Part shown: positions 1-6,678 of the stretch, piece by piece
Position numbering within the stretch: the stretch's first letter is position 1
Layout of the letters: every line of letters begins with the position of its first letter
From: JBCDAP01 sp038747915
GTDB taxonomy: Bacteria; Planctomycetota; Phycisphaerae; Phycisphaerales; UBA1924
Reading direction: 5' to 3'
Length of the DNA stretch: 46,115 nt
Assembly (NCBI GenBank): GCA_038747915.1
Contig: JBCDJJ010000020.1
Coordinates: 1-46,115, forward strand
Notes under the pieces: model-generated
Told to the model about the DNA's origin: nothing
Seen by the model: only the letters and a program-made list of their open reading frames with translations
The model's database searches: none
Translations under genes and position numbers: made by a program

Positions 1-158
1 GCGGCGTATCCGGGTGGGTCGCCCGGGTCGTAGGTCACGGTGGCGAGCGCACCGAAGAGCCACCCGACCGCGGCCACGAGCCAGATCAACCTGGCGGCGG
101 GTGACGGCGGGGCCTCGGCCCGGTCCGATCGGCTCAACTGACGCGAAGCGCTGGGCAT
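1..158 (-). CDS. FtsK/SpoIIIE-like DNA translocase, N-terminal fragment (cut by window edge)
   Basis: This is an open frame starting at ATG 158 and running off the window, so only about 52 residues are visible. After a short Ser/Arg/Pro-rich head there is one hydrophobic segment (LIWLVAAVGWLFGALATV) followed at once by TYDPGDPPGYA. FtsK proteins of the SpoIIIE family have a first membrane helix ending in a very similar [SF]xPxDP motif (SFNPSDPSW in E. coli), which is the basis of the call. FtsK anchors at the septum and pumps chromosomal DNA during division. The motor domain is outside the window, so the call rests only on this N-terminal pattern. It lies about 50 bp downstream of the dockerin protein gene on the same strand. 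Confidence 0.5.
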   Translation of the reverse strand, partial: MPSASRQLSRSDRAEAPPSPAARLIWLVAAVGWLFGALATVTYDPGDPPGYA

Positions 159-209
159 CGGTGCATTATCGGCCGCTCGGCAACCCGCGGGCGAGCATTC
201 GCGAGCACC

Positions 210-2960
210 TCAGAGGCACGAACTCCCGAAGTTCACCAGCACCTCGATGAAGTCGTTGGCATCCACGAGGCCGTCGCAGTCAAAGTCGCCGCTCAGGCGG
301 CGATCCTGCGGGTCCGACGCGTTGCCAAAGTTGACCAGCATCGCGATGAAGTCCTGCACGGTCACCACGCCGTCGCAGTCGAGATCGCCGTCGCAGTCCA
401 CCGTACCCTCGCACACACAGTCGCACCGTGCCTCGTCCGGCTCGAGCGTGAGATCGCAGAGCACCGGGCTCGCGTACGGGTCGGACGTACATGAGCCGAT
501 CAGGCGGGCACGGATTTCCACGAAACGCCCCGCGACGCCCCCCAGCGGCACGCCGTTGGTCACGGGGATCCAGGGTCGATCCGCGAGCTCCGCCACGCGG
601 TTTCCGGCACGCACGCAGACCTCGATCGAGGTCCCCGCGGGCTCGGGCTCGATGGCGGCAGCGCAGGTCTCGTTCCATCGGATGGCCTGCCACATCCCGT
701 TGAAGATCCCCCCGTCGACCACCTCGGTCCACGTTGCGGCCCCGGTGGTCTGGAGGCCGACGTAGCCGGTCATATCCGAATAGTTGTACGGGCCGGCATC
801 CGCGCCGAGGTTGATCGTGTCGATCACCGCGCCGAGGCCGTCGGTGTCCGCGTGCGGATCGATCTTCTTCACCGTGTTGGAGCCCTGATTGGTCACCCAG
901 ACCATGCCCTCGGCGTCGACAGCAACACCCGTGGGCACGCGGCCATCCGGGCCGAGCGAGATGACCTTGAGCAGGTTGCCGTCGTTGTCGAGCCGCGACA
1001 CGCTGTCGCCGCCCGAGTTGGCGACCCAGATGTGATTGTCATCGAGGGTGACGGCGACGCCGCGATCGCTGCTGCCACCCTGTGTGGGTGTTGGATCGAC
1101 GATGCGCGTCCCGAGCGCGTCGAACGCTTGGACGGCATCGTCGTTCCACATGCTGACCCAGATGTCACCCTCGAGATCGATGCCGAGCCCGTAGGTCCGA
1201 TCGCCGCTGATGATCGTCTGTGAGTCGTCGTTGGGGTTGGAGGTGCCGCGTGTGTCGTGGAGCAGCAGGTTGGGGCCGGCCCCGTTGTCGACCGACCACA
1301 CGATGCCGTTGCAGTCGGTCAGCCCGCCGTAGCCCATCGCGACCGGCGCGTTGAACGTCTGGACGATGTCGCCGGTCTCTCCGCTCACAAGCTCGAAGTC
1401 CTCATCGCCCGTGCCACAGACCCAGATGTTGTTGTCGTGGTTGAGAGAAAGGTGCCGTGTCCCGGTGCTCTGAACGCGAACATACTTGAGCAGGCACTCG
1501 TCCAGTGCGGTGCTCACGCCGCCCGCATCGTCGGCGCCACCTATGTTCGACCACGGCAGGATGTCGCCCAGGCCGGTTGATGTGCGAATGAGACCGTCGC
1601 CATCACGATCGACGCAGGTGTTGAATTCGTAGGGCGGGGCGAGAAAGAGACCTTCCGGGTCGAGCTGACCGCTCGCGTTGGTGCGCAGACCACCCACGAC
1701 CAGGCCGATCTGCACGACCGATCCGAGGCCCGACTGGGTCTCGCTTCGATTGCCGGCCCACACTCGCCCGTCCAGATCGACGGTGGTGCGCGATGGGTTG
1801 CCGGCTCGCCCGTCGGGCTTTGATGGGTACTCGCCCACGATCTCACCGGTCCGGGTATTGATGCGGACGATCGTGTCGCGATCGGAGGCCGCGACGTTGA
1901 TGAAGTCGAGCGGCACGGGCAGCACGTTCCGCTGCAGCGGCACCACCAGATCGCCGTGCACGTTCCGCATCAAGTTGATCGCAAAGCCGGACTGGAACTG
2001 GTTGCCCTCGAAGCACGCGCCGGCCGGGCAGCCCTGGCACTCGTCGGGCACGCCGTCGGTGTCTTCGTCCTGCGACGTCCCGCTGGCGATATCGATCGAA
2101 TCGGGCAGGTCGTTGATATTGCAGTCCTGGCACTCGTCGGGGATGCCGTCGGAGTTGAAGTCGGTCGATGCTTGGCCGATGTCGCACTCGTCGGGCACAT
2201 CGTTGTTGTTGCAATCGGGTGTGAGTCCTTGGGCGAGTTCGACCACATCGTTGATGTCGTTGCCGTTGCAGTCCTGGCAGACGTCGGGCACGCCATCGCC
2301 GTTGGTGTCCGAGGACAGTCCACCAGCGATATCCGCGGCATCGGGCACCAGGTTGAGATTGCAGTCCATGCACCCGTTCGCGACGCACGGCACCGCGATC
2401 CCGAGGAACTGCCCGCCTACCAGCTCGCACTCCGCCTCGAACACACCGTCCGTGCACACCGATTCGCTGGTGCAGCACCCGCCGACGAACGAACCGCAGT
2501 CGGTCGTGGCGCAGTCGCCGTTCGGCCCGAGGAACACTCCCTCCGTGGCCTCGCACTGGATGAATGTGCGGATACTGCGACAGTCGTCATCGTCGGGTCC
2601 GAGGCAGCAGGCGCCCTGGAGGTTGAGGCAGGGCCCCTGTGAACATGTCACGCTCGGTCCGGCGAAGTGTCCGCCCGCGGCCATGCAGTCGAGCTCCAGA
2701 TACCCGTCGAGGCAGTCACGCGCGGTGAGACAGCAGGCCCCGATGAGTACCTCGCAGGAATCGTTGCTGCAGTCCGTGCCGAGCCCAAGAAACGTCCCGC
2801 CCACCGCGTTGCAGGTTGCCTCGCTGCCCACATCCGAGCACGCGATAGACCCGCCAACACCTGACGCGATACAGCATGCACCAAAGGCCCCCGCAGAGGG
2901 AGCTCCGATGATCGTGGCGAGACCTGCCGCGACGCCGAGAACCGTACGCATTCCGATCAT
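210..2960 (-). CDS. Exported multidomain protein: Cys-rich repeats, Ca-binding repeats, NHL/Vgb-like propeller, C-terminal dockerin
   Basis: About 916 residues from ATG 2960. This start opens directly with a signal peptide (MIGMRTVLGVAAGLATIIG, cleavage near AGAFG). The frame is open a further 90 codons upstream, but that part looks non-coding. Order of parts: four Cys-rich units of about 40 residues beginning GACC or GGCC and ending in C; then about five repeats of the type DCNxNxxPDxxDIA..DxNxDGVPDxCQ, resembling thrombospondin type 3 calcium-binding repeats; then a propeller region with NHL/virginiamycin-lyase-like strands such as GIDLEGDIWVSMWNDD and GVAVDAEGMVWVTNQGSNT. The tail has two EF-hand-like loops, DCDGDLDCDGVVTVQDFIAM and DFDCDGLVDANDFIEV, each followed by LVNFG. 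This is a GC-type dockerin as abundant in Phycisphaerae exoproteins. It is likely a secreted or cell-surface calcium-binding protein. Substrate and partner are unknown. Confidence 0.85.
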   Translation of the reverse strand: MIGMRTVLGVAAGLATIIGAPSAGAFGACCIASGVGGSIACSDVGSEATCNAVGGTFLGLGTDCSNDSCEVLIGACCLTARDCLDGYLELDCMAAGGHFAGPSVTCSQGPCLNLQGACCLGPDDDDCRSIRTFIQCEATEGVFLGPNGDCATTDCGSFVGGCCTSESVCTDGVFEAECELVGGQFLGIAVPCVANGCMDCNLNLVPDAADIAGGLSSDTNGDGVPDVCQDCNGNDINDVVELAQGLTPDCNNNDVPDECDIGQASTDFNSDGIPDECQDCNINDLPDSIDIASGTSQDEDTDGVPDECQGCPAGACFEGNQFQSGFAINLMRNVHGDLVVPLQRNVLPVPLDFINVAASDRDTIVRINTRTGEIVGEYPSKPDGRAGNPSRTTVDLDGRVWAGNRSETQSGLGSVVQIGLVVGGLRTNASGQLDPEGLFLAPPYEFNTCVDRDGDGLIRTSTGLGDILPWSNIGGADDAGGVSTALDECLLKYVRVQSTGTRHLSLNHDNNIWVCGTGDEDFELVSGETGDIVQTFNAPVAMGYGGLTDCNGIVWSVDNGAGPNLLLHDTRGTSNPNDDSQTIISGDRTYGLGIDLEGDIWVSMWNDDAVQAFDALGTRIVDPTPTQGGSSDRGVAVTLDDNHIWVANSGGDSVSRLDNDGNLLKVISLGPDGRVPTGVAVDAEGMVWVTNQGSNTVKKIDPHADTDGLGAVIDTINLGADAGPYNYSDMTGYVGLQTTGAATWTEVVDGGIFNGMWQAIRWNETCAAAIEPEPAGTSIEVCVRAGNRVAELADRPWIPVTNGVPLGGVAGRFVEIRARLIGSCTSDPYASPVLCDLTLEPDEARCDCVCEGTVDCDGDLDCDGVVTVQDFIAMLVNFGNASDPQDRRLSGDFDCDGLVDANDFIEVLVNFGSSCL

Positions 2961-3207
2961 GAACCGAACAGAAGGCCCGAAGCGGGTCGTCCAATGGTGC
3001 GAAGTCAGGGAAGCCATCCGGGGCATCTCTGGGCCTGCATGCTCCACTCCGAGGCGTCGAGACGCCGCGTAAGGACCCATACGGGCCCAGCACCGTTTCG
3101 TTCCGACTGGGAGGTCAAATGACGGCAGAATCGCGTCATACCGTACTTCGGGAGATTGACTCCCTCGATTCGCGCCGCGGTGCTCCTCCGCCGCGTTCTG
3201 GGTGGGA

Positions 3208-4839
3208 TTATCCGACCGTCGACGGATCATCGGTAAAGACCCGCTCCACCAGCTCGAGCGAGCGGACCATGGCCGACGCCTTGTTCACTGTCTCATCGAA
3301 CTCTGCACCCGCTTCGGAGTCCATCACGATCCCGCCGGCCGCCTGGAAGTCGTATCGCCATGGTCCGGGCCCGCCGCCGTCGTCGGTCACGGGCTGCACC
3401 ACGACCGTTCGCAGTGCCAGGGCGATGTCCATCTCCCCGCTGAGCGTCACGTAGCCGAAGCCGCCGCCGTATGGGCCCCGCCGCACGGGCTCCACCTCGT
3501 CGATGATCTGCATCGCCCGCACCTTCGGCGCGCCGGACACGGTGCCCACGGGCAGCGTCGACCGGAGTGCATCCCAGCAGTCGAGCTCGTCGCGGAGCAC
3601 CCCCGTCACGGTCGATGAGATGTGCATCACGTGGCTGTACCGTTCGATCTCGAAGGTCGCATCGAGCGACACCGAGCCGGGCCTCGCCACGCGCCCGACG
3701 TCGTTGCGTCCGAGGTCGACCAGCATCGTGTGCTCGGCCCGCTCCTTTGGGTCGGCGAGCAGCTGCGCCGCGAGCGCTCGATCCTCCGCGGTTGTGCATC
3801 CCCGCCGCCGTGTGCCCGCGAGTGGGCGATTCGTGACCACGCGGTCGCCCGCCCCGCGCCGTTCGACCCGGCACAGAATCTCCGGGCTCGAGGCAACCAG
3901 CACGCACCCTGCGCACTGCAGGTACACCATGTAGGGGGACGGATTCGTGGCACGCAACGCCCTGTACACATTGAACGGGTCCGCCTCCGACTCTTTGCGG
4001 AACCGCTGACCCACTACCACCTGAAAAATATCGCCCGCAGCGATGTACTCACGGCACCGCTCGACCATCTCGGCGTGGTGCGCGCGCGTCATGTTCGACG
4101 GCGGCATCGTCGGGCGCACGCCATCGTCGCCGGCGCCGAAGGGCAGCGGGGGTGTCGGTGCTTCGATGGTTGCCAGCGTGTCGCGTACAGCAGCCGCGGC
4201 TCGGTCGTAGGCCTCGTTCACCTCATCAAGCGCCTTCACCCGCGCGAGCCGCACCGCGTGAACGAGCTTCGTGGTTTGGTCGAAGACCACGACGCCGTCG
4301 TAGAAGCAGAAGTGCAGATCGGGTATGTCGCGGTCATCCGGTGGCGCACTCGCAAAGGGCAATTTCCCCGGCTCGGCGTAGCGCACCGTGTCGTAGCTCG
4401 CGTACCCGACCCATCCGCCGGGCAGACACGCGGGCAGTCCGCGCCGCTCGGCGGCCTCGATCAATGCCCACCTCGACGACACCCGACGCGGCACAAGCAG
4501 CGGGTCGGCCTCGTGATGCGCCGGCTCGAGGATGGTGCCGGCCAGGTGATCGTGTACCTCGACCTGGTGTTCGCGGGCGATGACCTCGACACTCGGCCGC
4601 ACCCCCAGGATGGAGTACCGGCCCGCCCGATCGCCACCCTCGACCGACTCGAAGAGGAACGATGGGTCGAGCCGCGCATCGGGCCGCACGAGCCGGCGGT
4701 AGGCGACGACAGGCGTGAGCTGATCGCTCAAGGCGGATGCTGCGATCGGCACCATCGCGCACCCGCCGGGTGGCACCTCATCCCAGCGCTCGCGTACGAG
4801 CGATCCGAACGCCTCTTTCGTGATCGAGAGCGGACCCAT
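3208..4839 (-). CDS. trpE: Anthranilate synthase component I (TrpE)
   Basis: Converts chorismate and ammonia (from the TrpG glutaminase) to anthranilate, the first committed step of tryptophan synthesis, in the cytosol. 543 residues, normal for unfused TrpE. Visible family motifs: FLFESVEGGDRAGRYSILG (residues 61-79, the tryptophan feedback-site region), YIAAGDIFQVVVGQRF (265-280), NRPLAGTRRRG (337-347), DPKERAEHTMLVDLGRNDVG (363-382), SHVMHISSTVTG (402-413), LPVGTVSGAPKVRAMQIIDE (429-448) and GPYGGGFGYV (455-464). The HISSTV, GAPK and GRND blocks separate it from isochorismate synthases, and the trp-type feedback region argues for TrpE over PabB. No trpG, trpD or other trp gene lies next to it. 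It starts at ATG 4839, only 32 bp from the divergent exbD, so there is no room for a trp leader peptide or attenuator. Confidence 0.95.
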   Translation of the reverse strand: MGPLSITKEAFGSLVRERWDEVPPGGCAMVPIAASALSDQLTPVVAYRRLVRPDARLDPSFLFESVEGGDRAGRYSILGVRPSVEVIAREHQVEVHDHLAGTILEPAHHEADPLLVPRRVSSRWALIEAAERRGLPACLPGGWVGYASYDTVRYAEPGKLPFASAPPDDRDIPDLHFCFYDGVVVFDQTTKLVHAVRLARVKALDEVNEAYDRAAAAVRDTLATIEAPTPPLPFGAGDDGVRPTMPPSNMTRAHHAEMVERCREYIAAGDIFQVVVGQRFRKESEADPFNVYRALRATNPSPYMVYLQCAGCVLVASSPEILCRVERRGAGDRVVTNRPLAGTRRRGCTTAEDRALAAQLLADPKERAEHTMLVDLGRNDVGRVARPGSVSLDATFEIERYSHVMHISSTVTGVLRDELDCWDALRSTLPVGTVSGAPKVRAMQIIDEVEPVRRGPYGGGFGYVTLSGEMDIALALRTVVVQPVTDDGGGPGPWRYDFQAAGGIVMDSEAGAEFDETVNKASAMVRSLELVERVFTDDPSTVG

Positions 4840-4871
4840 CGCGGGCGGGAGTGTAGTGGTAGGTTCGGGGG

Positions 4872-5282
4872 GTGAGACGACCTCGCCGCCAGCCCGTGGC
4901 GCTCCAGGTGGAGCTGATGCCGCTGATCGACGTCGTGTTCCTGCTGCTGACGTTCTTCATTTTCGCCATCGTGCTGACCGCGCCGGTGCGGGTGATGGAG
5001 ATCACGCTGCCCGAGGCAGGGGCCAGTGGCGAGCGGGCGCGGGGCAGTGTCGTGGTGCTGTCGCTCGCGCCCACCGGCGAGATCCGTCTCGACGGCGAGG
5101 TCGTGCCAACGCCCGTGCTCCGTGATCGCCTCACGGCGCTTCAGGAAAGCGACGAACCGCCGCAGCTCGTGCTCGCGATCGACCGCGAGGCGACGGTGGG
5201 GGATCAGTTCGAGCTGCTCGACACCGTTGAAGCCGCGGGGTTCCGCGAGTGGAACTTCCTGAGAGAACCGGGCGAGCGGTAG
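4872..5282 (+). CDS. ExbD/TolR-family biopolymer transport protein
   Basis: 136 residues from GTG 4872, preceded by a G-rich stretch that may act as ribosome binding site. ExbD/TolR proteins are one-helix inner membrane proteins that work with ExbB/TolQ to couple proton flow to outer-membrane energisation. The N-terminal part is basic, then a single membrane helix LIDVVFLLLTFFIFAIVL carries the conserved proton-path Asp (Asp20). The remainder is a periplasmic domain ending with the usual DREATVGDQFELLDTVEAAG segment. Unusually, no exbB/tolQ gene is adjacent. The next gene (5358-6473) is convergent and unrelated, with a palindromic repeat between. Function with a distant ExbB partner is likely but inferred. 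Confidence 0.9.
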   Translation: MRRPRRQPVALQVELMPLIDVVFLLLTFFIFAIVLTAPVRVMEITLPEAGASGERARGSVVVLSLAPTGEIRLDGEVVPTPVLRDRLTALQESDEPPQLVLAIDREATVGDQFELLDTVEAAGFREWNFLREPGER

Positions 5283-5283
5283 T

Positions 5284-5354
5284 CGGTGGCGGAGGCTTTT
5301 CCAGCCTCCGTGAACGCACACCGACTTTCCGCGGAGGCTGGAAGCCTCCGCCAC
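5284..5354. repeat. Palindromic REPIN-like element, copy 1
   Basis: Two hairpins in inverted orientation: arm 1 is GGAGGCT-tttcc-AGCCTCC (about 5291-5309) and arm 2 is GGAGGCT-gga-AGCCTCC (about 5333-5349). The whole element begins cGGTGGCGGAGGC and ends GCCTCCGCCAC, so the two arms are also near reverse complements of each other. It lies exactly between the stop codons of the convergent exbD and TIGR03032 genes and could end transcription from both sides, although there is no T run. A second copy with the same layout is at 12155-12225. Confidence 0.8.
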
Positions 5355-5357
5355 GGG

Positions 5358-6473
5358 TCAGCGGAGTGCGTCGGCATCGACACGGAGTGTGCGCCGGATC
5401 TCGTCGGTCTTGAACCCCAGCATCTTCGGGCGGATCACGTTCGGCAGCGCGATCACGTCGTACAGCTCGCGCACCACCCCCTCGATCCGCAGCCAGTGCT
5501 CGGTGGCGCCCGTGTCGAGGTTGATCACGTGCAGCGCACACCGCGCCTCGGCATCCTTCGCTGCCAGATTGTCGTCGAGCGGGAGTCCTTGGAACGTGCG
5601 GTTCTCTCGGGCGGCGCTCAGGCCGACCACGGCGTGGCGACCGATGAAACTGAGGCCGCGAGTAAAACCAGGGCAGAAGGCGACCTCGACGAACGAACGG
5701 TCGGACGAGGCGAGATCCACGTACCCGAAGTAGCCGGTGCCCGCGTTGAGCACCCACACGCGGTCGGGGTAGTCCGGGTGCACGCGCGGCGAGTGCGGCA
5801 TGCTGAGCCCCTCGCACACCACCTCGTTGGTGCGCACATCCATGACCATCCCGCCGCCGTGGCGACGGTCGCGCCACCCGTCGGAGACGTCCGACCGGCT
5901 CACCATCGTCACGTACGCGGGCTGTTTGGCCACGGGGTCGAATGCGAGCCCGTTGAGGTGGCACCGGTCTTCCGGTGCGAGCGTGGAGATGAACGGTGGT
6001 TTCCAGATGGGCTTGAAGCTGTGCGTGGCGCTGACGGTGCCGAGGCAGTTGAAGAGGGTGACACAGAAGATCGGGGTGCCGTCGGCGGTCAGGTGCATGT
6101 CGTGCAGGTCGATATCGCCGGTGGTGAAGCCGGTGACGGGCACGTAGAAGCGGTCGTAACCGTCGGAGGTGGCCTGGCCCGCGGGCAGGTAGTTCTCGAA
6201 GCGCCAGAGCTGGTAGAGGCTGGTCATCCACAAGGTCTGTGTATCAGGGGAGGCGCACAGGCCCATGCACCGGTTGAAGGTGCGCTCGAAGGTGGAGAGC
6301 TTGCCGTCGGGCTGGAGGCCGATGAGGAAGAACTTGCCGGCTTGGTAGGTGGTGAAGCCGAAGGAGACACGGTGCTGGGCCATCCAGGAGTTGAGCTGCC
6401 GTGAACCGGTGAGGATGAGCTTGGGCTCGGGTGACGGGGCGCGCGGGGTCGTCGTGGGGGTGCCAGCGTCCAT
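5358..6473 (-). CDS. TIGR03032-family protein of unknown function
   Basis: 371 residues from ATG 6473. The frame stays open further upstream into the gyrA start region but that extension has no protein-like character. The family is recognisable from the N-terminal SWMAQHRVSFGFTTYQAGKF and the internal HLNGLAFDP, NAGTGYFGYVDL and FCPGFTRGLSF segments. TIGR03032 proteins are seen in cyanobacteria, planctomycetes and some proteobacteria and have no established biochemical role. The repeated short strands with G-Y, D-L-HDMHLTADGTPIF and VWVLNAGTG suggest a beta-propeller-like fold, which is an inference. No signal peptide is visible, so it is probably cytosolic. It is divergent from gyrA, with about 205 bp between the two starts. 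Confidence 0.75.
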   Translation of the reverse strand: MDAGTPTTTPRAPSPEPKLILTGSRQLNSWMAQHRVSFGFTTYQAGKFFLIGLQPDGKLSTFERTFNRCMGLCASPDTQTLWMTSLYQLWRFENYLPAGQATSDGYDRFYVPVTGFTTGDIDLHDMHLTADGTPIFCVTLFNCLGTVSATHSFKPIWKPPFISTLAPEDRCHLNGLAFDPVAKQPAYVTMVSRSDVSDGWRDRRHGGGMVMDVRTNEVVCEGLSMPHSPRVHPDYPDRVWVLNAGTGYFGYVDLASSDRSFVEVAFCPGFTRGLSFIGRHAVVGLSAARENRTFQGLPLDDNLAAKDAEARCALHVINLDTGATEHWLRIEGVVRELYDVIALPNVIRPKMLGFKTDEIRRTLRVDADALR

Positions 6474-6678
6474 GATGGGCACGGTATCGGCTCGATCTGC
6501 GTTCCGGCCCGTATCGGGCCGGAACCCGAGCGCCGATGGGGCGCGGTCGGTCCGCGCCCGAGCCGGCACGGCCCGGCTCGGGCGGCGTTCTCGAACCGCC
6601 CGAAAACCCGCTCGATCGCATAGAATCGTGACCTGCGCCGATCGCCCCCCGCGCCCTTCCCTACGAGGCCCACCGATC

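Noticed and set aside
1678..3072. Open frame of 464 codons on the plus strand across the dockerin protein gene
   Set aside because: Antisense shadow. The minus-strand protein has a signal peptide, repeats and a dockerin.
4840..4871. trp leader peptide or attenuator before trpE
   Set aside because: The gap to the divergent exbD is 32 bases, with no ORF and no hairpin.
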